Positions 52,221 through 60,489 of a DNA stretch of 64,000 nt are shown here, in pieces (positions within the stretch are counted from its first letter, which is position 1; each line of letters opens with the position of its first letter). A model generated the notes under the pieces. The model saw only the letters and a program-made list of their open reading frames with translations. It did no database searches and was not told the DNA's origin. Source of the DNA: JAGNHB01 sp964436005 (GTDB taxonomy: Bacteria > Acidobacteriota > JAAYUB01); contig CAYTBK010000003.1 of the NCBI GenBank assembly GCA_964436005.1, forward strand, positions 1 to 64,000, written 5' to 3'. Made by a program: the position numbers and the translations under genes.

Positions 52221-52964
52221 ATGAAGGTGCCAAGAAACCACCGTATCGATGTCGCCTACGTGGGAACGCGGTACCACGGCTGGCAGGTTCAGCCCGCCCT
52301 GGCCTCCGTGCAGGGGGTGCTGGAGGAAACCCTGGCCGCGCTGTACGGCGCCACCGTCAAGATTCACGGCGCAGGGCGGACCGACGCGGGCGTCCACGCC
52401 CGCCGCCAGGCCGCCCATTTCTTTTCCGTTCCGCTCATCCCCCCGGAACGATTGCCGCTGGCCGCCAACGGCCGCCTCCCCTCCGACATCCGGATCCTGA
52501 GGGCCCGCTTTGTCCCCGACGGTTTCCACGCCCGGAAATCAGCCAAGAAAAAGACTTATTGCTACACTGTCTACACGGAGAAAATCCTGTCCCCCTTTCA
52601 CGGGGATTTCGCCTGGCGCGTGGGACGGCCCCTGGACGTGGGAGCCATGCAGGAAGCCGGCGGCTTCCTGCTGGGGCGCCACGACTTCACTTCCTTCTGC
52701 GCCCACGCCGACGAGGAACCCGACCGGGTCCGCACCCTGCTGTCATTGCAGATCGCCAGGAACGGGTCCTTCCTCCATTTCCGGTTCACCGGGGACGGGT
52801 TCCTTCACCACATGGTGCGAAACATGGTCGGGACCCTGATCGAGGTCGGCATCGGCAAACGGCGCCCCGCCGACATGCCGGGCGTCCTGCGCGCCCTGTC
52901 CCGGAGCGCCGCCGGCCCCACCGCCCCGGCCCAGGGATTGGCCCTGGTCCGCGTCCATTACTGA
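52221..52964 (+). CDS. truA: tRNA pseudouridine(38-40) synthase TruA
   Basis: 247 residues. Catalytic Asp55 in G-R-T-D-A-G-V-H-A; Y-x-G-W-Q near the N-terminus and F-L-H-H-M-V-R-N-M-V-G-T near the end are family hallmarks. Its 3' end overlaps the 3' end of moeA by seven bases on the opposite strand, with no hairpin between, so both run to convergent stops. Confidence 0.93.
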   Translation: MKVPRNHRIDVAYVGTRYHGWQVQPALASVQGVLEETLAALYGATVKIHGAGRTDAGVHARRQAAHFFSVPLIPPERLPLAANGRLPSDIRILRARFVPDGFHARKSAKKKTYCYTVYTEKILSPFHGDFAWRVGRPLDVGAMQEAGGFLLGRHDFTSFCAHADEEPDRVRTLLSLQIARNGSFLHFRFTGDGFLHHMVRNMVGTLIEVGIGKRRPADMPGVLRALSRSAAGPTAPAQGLALVRVHY

Positions 52965-54184
52965 GACAAGCCCCGGGGCCAGGCCGCGAAACCCGGCAGG
53001 CGCACCACCTGGACGAATGTCCCACGGTCGAGGTGGGCCAGGTCGGCGGGAATCTCGAAAAAGCAGTCGGCCCCTCCCCACGCGAACAAGTCTGCGCTTC
53101 CCTGCTCGCGCACCGGATCCACGGCCGCCCCTTCCCGGGAAAGAAAGAAACGCCCCGGCTTGAGAGACCGCCGCCCCGGATTGTGGCGGGCCGGCGTTGC
53201 CAACCGGGCCGGAAAGGCAGCCGGCGCTGGGCGGCTCCACCCCGACAGCCGTCGCAAGGCGGGCAGAACCAGGAGTATGCACTGCAGCATCGAGGAAACG
53301 GGGTTTCCGCTGAGTCCGAAAAGCAGGCGGTCCCCTTTCCGGGCGAAGACCACCGGCTTGCCCGGCTTGATGGCCACCGCGTCGAAGACCACCTCCCACC
53401 CCAGGGCTGTCACCGAGGCAGCCACCAGGTCGTAGTCCCCGACCGACACCCCCCCGGTGAGGAGGACGACGTCGCAATCGCCGGCCGCGTTGAGGGCATC
53501 CTGGATGGCTTCGGGCGTGTCTTTCGCCACCCCCCCCCACTCGGCGGGGAAGCCTTCGGCCCGCAGAAGCGAGCCCAGGGTATGCCGGTTCGAGTTGCGG
53601 ATCTTGCCCCCCGAGAGGGACTCCGCGACGTCGACCAGTTCGCTGCCCGTGTTGATCATGCGAATGGCGGGCCGCCGGGCCATTCGGACGGTGCCGATGC
53701 CCAGCGTGGCCAGGATTCCTGCATGAACGCTCTCGAGCGGCACGCCCTTCTCGATCACGCAGCAGCCCCGGGCGCATTCCGAGCCCTTCCGGGCGACGTT
53801 CTTCCAGGCCTCGACAGGCTCCAGGATTTCGACCGTCCCCCCGTTTTCCCGGCACCGCTCCTTCATCTGGACGGCATCCGCCCCATCGGGAAGAGGCGCC
53901 CCGGTCATGATCCGGAAGGCCTGGCCAGGCGCCAAACCCACGGGGGAGAACCCTCCGGCGCAAACCTCCCCCGCTATCTCCAGCCGGGCAGGAACAGATG
54001 CGACGTCCGCGTGGCGGACCGCGAAGCCGTCCATCATGGAGCGTGGAAAGGGCGGGACGTCCTCCCCGGCGTGGATGTCCTCCAGGCCGGGGCGGCCCAG
54101 AATCCCCGCCAGTCCCACTTCCTCCGCCGGGAGCGTCCGGCACGCCGCCAACACTTTTCCTGCCGCTTCGTCCAGGTTGATCAT
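52958..54184 (-). CDS. moeA: molybdopterin molybdenumtransferase MoeA
   Basis: 408 residues. Inserts molybdenum into adenylylated molybdopterin. P-P-F-P-R-S-M-M-D-G-F-A-V-R (about 43-57) is the family signature; R-I-M-T-G-A-P-L-P-D-G-A-D-A-V (about 91-105), M-I-N-T-G-S-E-L-V (about 174) and V-L-L-T-G-G-V-S-V-G-D-Y-D (about 238) also match. No molybdenum-cofactor gene neighbour; it stands alone under its own promoter. Confidence 0.94.
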   Translation of the reverse strand: MINLDEAAGKVLAACRTLPAEEVGLAGILGRPGLEDIHAGEDVPPFPRSMMDGFAVRHADVASVPARLEIAGEVCAGGFSPVGLAPGQAFRIMTGAPLPDGADAVQMKERCRENGGTVEILEPVEAWKNVARKGSECARGCCVIEKGVPLESVHAGILATLGIGTVRMARRPAIRMINTGSELVDVAESLSGGKIRNSNRHTLGSLLRAEGFPAEWGGVAKDTPEAIQDALNAAGDCDVVLLTGGVSVGDYDLVAASVTALGWEVVFDAVAIKPGKPVVFARKGDRLLFGLSGNPVSSMLQCILLVLPALRRLSGWSRPAPAAFPARLATPARHNPGRRSLKPGRFFLSREGAAVDPVREQGSADLFAWGGADCFFEIPADLAHLDRGTFVQVVRLPGFAAWPRGLSQ

Positions 54185-54234
54185 GCCATCTCCTCGCGCA
54201 CATCCCGACGGCGGGAGGCGTAAATTTCCGGCGA

Positions 54235-54263
54235 ATTATACCGCAGGGCGCACGGTTTGTAAG
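54235..54263 (-). promoter_or_regulatory. promoter of moeA
   Basis: Perfect minus-strand TATAAT (plus 54235-54240) and CTTACA (plus 54258-54263), spacer 17, about 51 bases before moeA. Confidence 0.6.
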
Positions 54264-54269
54264 GAACTG

Positions 54270-54278
54270 TGATAAAAT
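54270..54278 (+). promoter_or_regulatory. extended -10 promoter upstream of the GT2 gene
   Basis: TGA-TAAAAT, an extended -10 (54270-54278), about 110 bases before the GTG start. No good -35, as usual for extended -10 promoters. It faces away from the moeA promoter. Confidence 0.45.
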
Positions 54279-54388
54279 CGCGCCTCACGTCCGGACGCCG
54301 GGGCCCCAAACGCCCCTCCCCACGAAAATGGGGCGGGTTCCGTTCCAGGCCGAAGCGCCAAACGAGGACGTACGGGTGAGGACGCGCC

Positions 54389-55063
54389 GTGTACAAAGGA
54401 AACCTCATCACCGTGGTCATACCCTGCCTGAACGAGGAGGAGGGCATCGCCCACGTACTCGAGAAGATCCCCTCCTTCATCGACGAAATCATCGTCGTCG
54501 ACAACAACTCCACGGACCGGACCGCCGAAATCGCCGCCGCCATGGGCGCCAAGGTGATCTCGGAGAGCATCCGCGGCTACGGCCGGGCCTACAAGACAGG
54601 GCTGATCAACGCCAAGGGCGACATCATCGTGACGATGGACGGCGACCACTCCTACCCGCTGGACGCCATCTCCTACCTCATCGAATCCCTGCTGCGGTCC
54701 GGCGTGCGGTTCCTTTCGGGATCGCGTTTTCCGATCCAGCAGAAGGGCGCCATGTCCTTCAAGCACCGGTTCGGCAACATCGTGCTGAGCCTGGCCATGT
54801 CGGTTCTCTTTTTCCGCTGGGTCCGCGACTCGCAGTCCGGAATGTGGATCTTCTACCGCGACATCTTCGAGAAGATGAGCCTGAAAAGCGATCTCATGGC
54901 CTTCTCCGAGGAGATCAAGATCGAGGCCATCCGCCAGAAGTCCATCGGGTTCGCGGAAATCCCCATCAATTTCTCCAACCGCAAAGGCGAAATCAAGCTC
55001 CAGCCCTGGCGCGACGGCTTCCGCAACATCTCCTTCCTGATCCGCAAGCGGTTCCGCCCCTGA
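54389..55063 (+). CDS. GT2-family glycosyltransferase
   Basis: 224 residues starting with GTG, with GAGGA upstream. GT-A fold: V-V-I-P-C-L-N-E-E-E-G-I near the N-terminus, V-V-D-N-N-S-T-D-R-T and M-D-G-D-H-S (the D-x-D sugar-nucleotide/metal site). Close to the DPM1/polyprenyl-phosphate glycosyltransferase group in overall motif order, but lacks the C-terminal membrane domain, so probably cytosolic and membrane-associated. Its stop overlaps the methyltransferase start (TGATG). Confidence 0.88.
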   Translation: MYKGNLITVVIPCLNEEEGIAHVLEKIPSFIDEIIVVDNNSTDRTAEIAAAMGAKVISESIRGYGRAYKTGLINAKGDIIVTMDGDHSYPLDAISYLIESLLRSGVRFLSGSRFPIQQKGAMSFKHRFGNIVLSLAMSVLFFRWVRDSQSGMWIFYRDIFEKMSLKSDLMAFSEEIKIEAIRQKSIGFAEIPINFSNRKGEIKLQPWRDGFRNISFLIRKRFRP

Positions 55064-56010
55064 TGGAACCCGCCCGCGCGTGCCCCGTCTGCCGTTCCGC
55101 CGACACGAGGTTTCTTTTCCGCAACAGCGATTTCCTGTTCCGGACCACCTCCGACGTCTTCGACTGCCTGCGCTGCAAGGGTTGCGGCAGTTCCTTTCTG
55201 TTCCCCCCGCCCACCGACGATCAACTGCAGGCGGCCTATCCCACGGCCTACTGGTGGGTCGCCAAAGGCGAACGGAAGGGATTCGCCGCCCGGGCGGAGG
55301 CGTTCTACCGCGAGACGGTCCTGCGCCACCATGTCGGCGTCGCCCGGCAAGCCCTGACATCCCCCCCGGGGCGGGTGCTCGACGTGGGCTGCGGCAGCGG
55401 CACGTTTCTCCACCTGCTGCGGAAGTTGGCGCAGGTGGACGTCGAGGGCCTGGAGGTTTCCCCCGAGGCAGCCCGGGAAGCCGCGAGGAAATACGGCCTC
55501 GAGGTCCGGGCGGGAAGTATCGAAAAAACCGAATTTCCCCCGGAGACTTATTCCCTGGTGACCCTTTTCCATGTCCTCGAACACCTTCGGGAACCGGTGG
55601 CCGCCTTGCGCAAAATTCACGGCTGGCTTCGCCCGGGAGGACGGATCCTCGTGCAGGTCCCCAACTTCGCAAGCTGCCAGTCCCGGCTTTTCCGGAAGCG
55701 CTGGACCGGCGTCGACATCCCGCGCCACCTGGTCAACTTCTGCCCGGCCTCGCTGCGACTGGCCCTGGAGAAGGCCGGGTTCAAGCTCATCCGGATCAAG
55801 TTCTGGTCGCTGCGCGACGACGCCCCGGCCTTCGTCTCCTCGCTGTTCCCCACCCTGGACCCGGTGGCCATGCAACTCCGGCCCGACAATCGGTTTGCCT
55901 TTCTGAAGGAATTCTTTTATCTTTGCCTTGTCCTGGCCGCGACGCCACTGGCCTGCGCCGAAGCCCTGGCCGGGAAAGGGGCGACCATGTTCGCCCTGGC
56001 GGAAAAATGA
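55063..56010 (+). CDS. zinc-ribbon class I methyltransferase
   Basis: 315 residues. An N-terminal zinc ribbon (C-P-V-C near residue 7 and C-x-x-C-x-x-C near 36) precedes a Rossmann methyltransferase: V-L-D-V-G-C-G-S-G-T-F (motif I, about 105), E-G-L-E-V-S-P-E (motif II), F-H-V-L-E-H-L (about 170). Found widely next to glycosyltransferases, where such enzymes methylate sugars or lipids. ATG overlaps the GT2 stop by one base, so the two are coupled. The longer frame from 54328 is rejected. Confidence 0.85.
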   Translation: MEPARACPVCRSADTRFLFRNSDFLFRTTSDVFDCLRCKGCGSSFLFPPPTDDQLQAAYPTAYWWVAKGERKGFAARAEAFYRETVLRHHVGVARQALTSPPGRVLDVGCGSGTFLHLLRKLAQVDVEGLEVSPEAAREAARKYGLEVRAGSIEKTEFPPETYSLVTLFHVLEHLREPVAALRKIHGWLRPGGRILVQVPNFASCQSRLFRKRWTGVDIPRHLVNFCPASLRLALEKAGFKLIRIKFWSLRDDAPAFVSSLFPTLDPVAMQLRPDNRFAFLKEFFYLCLVLAATPLACAEALAGKGATMFALAEK

Positions 56011-56092
56011 CTCGTCCCGGGAATCATCCCAGTTGATTCGATCCGTTTTCTCCTTTAGGATGGACAAGGTAAAATCCGGAAAGCGGCCATTC

Positions 56093-57337
56093 ATGAAAAA
56101 CGACAACAAGGTTTCTGAATACATCGAATGGAAAGCCGTGTCGTACCGGGTCATCCGCCCGTGGATCGTCCTGGCCGTCGTCGCCCTGCTCCTCGTGGCG
56201 GTCTACCTGGTGAGCCGCTTTGGGTTTTCCGGCAAGTCCACCCCCAAAACCGTGGAAGGGAAACTGGAAAAGCGCTCGGCCCGCTTCTTCCACCTGTACG
56301 GCGACGTGCGCGTCAAGCCGGCCGGATCAGCCAACTGGATCTCCGCCGATCTCAAGATGCAGATCTACCCCGGCGACATGGTTTCCACCAGCGTGGGCAG
56401 TTCCTGCCGGATCACCTTCTTCGACGGAACCATCTACGACGTGAAGCCCAACTCCATGATCAACGTCCAGGAGTCCCACGAGGACAGCGCGACCCTCCGC
56501 AAATCGGTCCGGATTGAACTCGCCAAGGGCGGCGTCGACCTTTCCACCCCGGAAACCACCATGTCGAAATCCAAGATCGAAACCGCCAGCACGGTGGCCG
56601 ACATGGGGCCCAATACGGTGGCCCAGGCCCTTATCGACGAGAAGGACGCCCGCACCCAGGTGAAGATCTTCCAGGGCAAGGCGCGGGTCGCCACCCACGA
56701 CGGGAAGCAGTCCGTCGATCTCGGCCTGGACGAATTGGCCATCGTGGGGAAAACCGGCATCGAGAAGGCCAAGCTGCCCTCCGCTCCCCGGCTGCTGGAA
56801 CCCCAGAATTCGGAGATCCTGACGACGAGCAACCCGGACAGGTTCACCGTGCTGCTGCGCTGGGACGCCGGTTCCGCCTCGACCCGGTTCCGCGTCACAG
56901 TGTCCCAGGATTCCTACTTCTCGACGACGGCTTTTTCCGAAGAAGTGTCCAACCAACAATTCAGCCTGGTCAAAGGACTGCCCTTCGGCACTTTCTACTG
57001 GCGAGTCATCCCGCTGGACGACCAGGGACGGGAAGGGAGCTTCCGCGCCGTCAGCATCTTCAAGATTCGCCCCAAGTCGAAAGACTCCGAGACATTTATC
57101 CGGTTCGACATCACGTCGGTCGAAGTGTACGGCAACGTTCTGCTGCTCAAGGGCAAGGCCGATCCCTTCTACCAGGTTTTGATCAACGGGAAGATCGTGG
57201 CGGTCGGCAACGACGGCTCTTTCAACCACTACACCGAACCCATCGCCGAACTGGGAGACGCCGTCGATCTCCGGATCCAGCTCCGGAACGAGGCGGGGAC
57301 GGTGAAGGAATTCATCCGGAAGATCTCGCTGAGGTAA
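56093..57337 (+). CDS. FecR-like membrane protein
   Basis: 414 residues from ATG 56093; ATG 56060 is an alternative with a poor ribosome site. One transmembrane helix (about 23-43), then a FecR-type domain (about 65-150, with G-D-V-x-V-K and P-G-D-M-V-S-T and F-D-G-T) and a beta-sandwich/FN3-like C-terminus (about 230-410). FecR proteins regulate sigma factors, but no ECF sigma factor is nearby. It is the first of a run into a diguanylate cyclase and mreB, suggesting envelope-linked signalling. Confidence 0.8.
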   Translation: MKNDNKVSEYIEWKAVSYRVIRPWIVLAVVALLLVAVYLVSRFGFSGKSTPKTVEGKLEKRSARFFHLYGDVRVKPAGSANWISADLKMQIYPGDMVSTSVGSSCRITFFDGTIYDVKPNSMINVQESHEDSATLRKSVRIELAKGGVDLSTPETTMSKSKIETASTVADMGPNTVAQALIDEKDARTQVKIFQGKARVATHDGKQSVDLGLDELAIVGKTGIEKAKLPSAPRLLEPQNSEILTTSNPDRFTVLLRWDAGSASTRFRVTVSQDSYFSTTAFSEEVSNQQFSLVKGLPFGTFYWRVIPLDDQGREGSFRAVSIFKIRPKSKDSETFIRFDITSVEVYGNVLLLKGKADPFYQVLINGKIVAVGNDGSFNHYTEPIAELGDAVDLRIQLRNEAGTVKEFIRKISLR

Positions 57338-57342
57338 GCTGG

Positions 57343-58371
57343 ATGCCAGAAAAGCCGCATTCCACATCGTCAATCAGGAAAAGGGATGTTGACGGCTCTC
57401 CGGTGTTGCGGGTGCTGCAGCGCCACGGCAGCATCCTGGAGGCCGACGCCCCGGAAATCGCCCTGGAAGCCTTCCAGGCCCTGGCGCGCCGCTTCTTCGG
57501 CCGGAACGACTTCTACTTCTTTCGGATGGACGACGGCTGCTCCTCCTTCCGGCTGGCCTTGTCCAGCCGGGAAGACGTGCCGCGGGGCGAGAGCCTGGAG
57601 GCCCTCTTCCCCCGGCTCCGGTCGCTGCCGGGGCATTCCGGGCCCTTCGAGGTGCCCGACTGCCCCGGCCCCCCTACCCCGCTCAGCTTCGACCTGCCGC
57701 CCCAGTTCCTGACGAAAGGCCACGTGGAAACCGAAAAGACCACCACCACGGCCCTGATCGTCCAGACCGCCCGGCACCCCCTCGACCCGCTGCTGGAAGC
57801 TTCCTTCCGGAACATGTGCCGGCTTTTCGCCTCCATCGTCCGGTGCATGGAGAATTCGGAACACTACATCAACCTCGCCTTCTCCGACGACCTCACCTGC
57901 CTGTTCAACTTCCGTTTCCTCCGGCGCTACCTGCCGGCCCAGATCCGGAAATGCCGGAAAAGGTCGCGGAGCCTGTCCGTCCTGTTCATCGATATTGACA
58001 ACTTCAAAATAATAAATGATACTTATGGGCACCTCGCTGGAAGTGCAGTATTGTGCGAATTGGGCAGCATAATCAAAGCGGTGGTTCGCGACGCCGATGC
58101 CATCATCCGGTACGGGGGAGACGAGTTCGTGGTCGTGTTGCCCGAACTGGATCTCGACGACGCGGCGCTGATCGGCGAACGACTGAGGGACCACGTAGCC
58201 GGAGCCCATTTCCGGGGCGAAGCTTCCCGTGAAATCCGCCTGACCATCAGCATCGGCGCGGCGGCCTTCCCCAACCACGCGAAGTCGGCCGACGCGCTGC
58301 TCAAGCGGGCCGACGAGGCCATGTACGCGGCCAAGGCGGCCGGCAAGAACAACATCAAGATCTGCAGGTAA
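57343..58371 (+). CDS. diguanylate cyclase (GGDEF) with intact I-site
   Basis: 342 residues. The N-terminal 170 are GAF-like in predicted fold but without clear signature. The C-terminal GGDEF domain has the active site Y-G-G-D-E-F (about 264) and an inhibitory I-site R-D-A-D five residues before it, so it should make c-di-GMP and be feedback inhibited. F-I-D-I-D-N-F-K and D-D-L-T-C-L-F-N-F-R-F are the other family motifs. Starts five bases after the FecR-like stop; mreB starts 4 bases after it. Confidence 0.9.
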   Translation: MPEKPHSTSSIRKRDVDGSPVLRVLQRHGSILEADAPEIALEAFQALARRFFGRNDFYFFRMDDGCSSFRLALSSREDVPRGESLEALFPRLRSLPGHSGPFEVPDCPGPPTPLSFDLPPQFLTKGHVETEKTTTTALIVQTARHPLDPLLEASFRNMCRLFASIVRCMENSEHYINLAFSDDLTCLFNFRFLRRYLPAQIRKCRKRSRSLSVLFIDIDNFKIINDTYGHLAGSAVLCELGSIIKAVVRDADAIIRYGGDEFVVVLPELDLDDAALIGERLRDHVAGAHFRGEASREIRLTISIGAAAFPNHAKSADALLKRADEAMYAAKAAGKNNIKICR

Positions 58372-58375
58372 AAAA

Positions 58376-59401
58376 ATGAAATTTCGCTCCCTGTTCAGCT
58401 TTTTTTCCAATGACCTGGCCATCGACCTGGGGACGGCCAACACCGTCGTCTACGCGAAAAACAAGGGCATCGTCCTCAACGAGCCGTCCATCGTCGCCAT
58501 CAACAAGCTGACGAACAAGGTGGAGGCCGTGGGGCGCGACGCGAAAGAGATGCTGGGCCGCACGCCCGGCAACATCGTCGCCATCCGCCCCATGAAGGAC
58601 GGCGTCATCGCCGACTTCGACACCACCGAGCAGATGCTCAAGTACTTCATCAAGAAGGCGCACAACCGCGACCACCTCATCAGCCCGCGCGTCGTCATCG
58701 GCGTGCCGTCCGAGATCACCCAGGTGGAGAAGCGCGCCGTGCGCGAATCGGCCTTCCGGGCCAAGGTCAACGAGGTGTACCTGGTGGAGGAGCCCATGGC
58801 CGCCGCCATCGGCGCCGGGCTGCCCATCACCGAGCCCTCGGGCAGCATGATCGTCGACATCGGCGGCGGCACCACCGACATCGCGGTCATCAGCCTGAGC
58901 GGCATCGTCTACAGCCGCACCATCAAGGTGGCGGGCGACGAGATGGACGAGGCCATCATCCAGTACATCAAGAGGAAGCACAACCTCCTCATCGGCGAGC
59001 GCACCGCCGAGCAGGTAAAGATGCAGGTCGGCTCGGCCTTCCCCCTGGAGAAGCCCATCTCCATGACCATCAAGGGGCGCAACCTCATCGACGGCATCCC
59101 CAAGAACCTCAACATCACTGACGAGGAGATCCGCGAGGCGCTCTCCGACTGCACCTCCACCATCCTCAACGCCCTCCGCGTGGCCCTGGAGCGGACCCCG
59201 CCCGAGTTGTCCGCCGACATCGTCGACCGCGGCATCATGCTCACCGGCGGCGGCGCCCTGCTCAAGAACCTCGACCGCCGGATCATGGAGGAAACCAAGC
59301 TGCCCGTGTTCATCGCGGACAACCCCCTGTTCAGCGTCGCGCTCGGCACCGGCAAGATGCTCAGCGATTTCAACCTGTTGAAAAAAGTGGCTTCCAACTA
59401 G
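58376..59401 (+). CDS. mreB: rod-shape determining protein MreB
   Basis: 341 residues, bacterial actin. D-L-A-I-D-L-G-T-A-N-T at the start (phosphate-1), I-V-D-I-G-G-G-T-T-D (phosphate-2) and G-I-M-L-T-G-G-G-A-L-L (adenosine). The N-terminal F-S-x-F-F-S-N segment forms the membrane-binding helix. Organises cell-wall synthesis; its partner RodZ-like protein is encoded at 20.8-21.7 kb. Lies four bases after the diguanylate cyclase. No mreC/mreD follow here, unlike the usual mreBCD order. Confidence 0.96.
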   Translation: MKFRSLFSFFSNDLAIDLGTANTVVYAKNKGIVLNEPSIVAINKLTNKVEAVGRDAKEMLGRTPGNIVAIRPMKDGVIADFDTTEQMLKYFIKKAHNRDHLISPRVVIGVPSEITQVEKRAVRESAFRAKVNEVYLVEEPMAAAIGAGLPITEPSGSMIVDIGGGTTDIAVISLSGIVYSRTIKVAGDEMDEAIIQYIKRKHNLLIGERTAEQVKMQVGSAFPLEKPISMTIKGRNLIDGIPKNLNITDEEIREALSDCTSTILNALRVALERTPPELSADIVDRGIMLTGGGALLKNLDRRIMEETKLPVFIADNPLFSVALGTGKMLSDFNLLKKVASN

Positions 59402-59503
59402 ATCGGGAGCGACACCCGTCGGAATCGCCGGGCGGCCTGGTCTTTCGGCATTTGTTTTCGGGGGGCCGCCGGCGAACAGCGACCTCCCGAGCAGGGTGAC
59501 ACC

Positions 59504-60394
59504 ATGCACGAGAACAAGGGCAAGCAGAAGGCGGCCATCAATTCAGTCATCGCCGCCACCGCCTTGACGGGCACCAAGATCGCGGTGGGCGTCGCCACCG
59601 GCAGCCTGGGCATCCTGGCGGAAGCGGCCCACTCCGGCCTCGACCTCGTGGCGGCCTTCATGACCTGGCTGGCCGTGCGCTTCGCCGACCGGCCGCCCGA
59701 CTCCCGGCACCCCTACGGCCACGGGAAGATCGAGAACCTGTCGGCCCTTTTCGAGACGGCCCTCCTGGTCCTGACCTGCGTGTGGATCGTCTGGGAAGCG
59801 CTCCACCGTCTGCTCCACTCGGTGGAGTTCGAGATCGAGGTGACCTACTGGTCCTTCGCGGTGATCGCGCTTTCCATCGTCATCGATGTTTCCCGCTCCC
59901 GGATGCTCTTCCGGGCGGCCAAGAAATACAATTCCCAGGCCCTCGAAGCCGACGCCCTCCACTTCCAGACGGACATCTGGAGCTCCGGCGTGGTCCTGCT
60001 GGGACTGGGCTGCGTCTTTGCCGGAAAACACTGGTTCCCCCACCTCGGCTTCCTGGAGCAGGCCGACGCCGTGGCCGCCCTGGCCGTCGCCCTGCTCGTG
60101 GTCTTCGTCAGCTTCCGGCTCGGGGTGCGCACCGTGCAGGCGCTGCTGGACGCCGCCCCCGAAGGCCTCACGGAAAAGATCAAGGCCGTGGTGGAAGGGG
60201 TGCCGGGCATCATGGACTGCCACCACATCCGCATGCGGCACTCCGGCCCCCGGCTGTTCGTGGACGTCCACGTGACCGTGGACGGAGCGCAGTCCCTCCG
60301 GGAGGCCCACCGGCTGGCTGACGTGGTGGAAGAGGCCATCCAGGGCATCGCGCCCGAAGCCGACGTCACCGTCCACCCCGAACCCTCCGCCTGA
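59504..60394 (+). CDS. cation diffusion facilitator transporter
   Basis: 296 residues, six transmembrane helices plus a cytoplasmic C-terminal domain (about 215-290). Metal-binding residues in A-E-A-A-H-S-G-L-D and later D-A-L-H-F-Q-T-D follow the CDF H-x-x-x-D pairs for zinc-type transport. P-D-x-x-H-P-Y-G-H-G-K-I-E is the typical loop. Exports divalent metals such as Zn2+ or Fe2+. Separated by about 100 bases from mreB with no terminator seen. Confidence 0.9.
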   Translation: MHENKGKQKAAINSVIAATALTGTKIAVGVATGSLGILAEAAHSGLDLVAAFMTWLAVRFADRPPDSRHPYGHGKIENLSALFETALLVLTCVWIVWEALHRLLHSVEFEIEVTYWSFAVIALSIVIDVSRSRMLFRAAKKYNSQALEADALHFQTDIWSSGVVLLGLGCVFAGKHWFPHLGFLEQADAVAALAVALLVVFVSFRLGVRTVQALLDAAPEGLTEKIKAVVEGVPGIMDCHHIRMRHSGPRLFVDVHVTVDGAQSLREAHRLADVVEEAIQGIAPEADVTVHPEPSA

Positions 60395-60489
60395 AGGCAA
60401 ACGCCACCGGCTTCAACGAGATTGAATATTTCTACAGAATGCGCACGGTGGGGCCGGGGCCGCAGGCTGACACAAGGAGAGACCTGATC

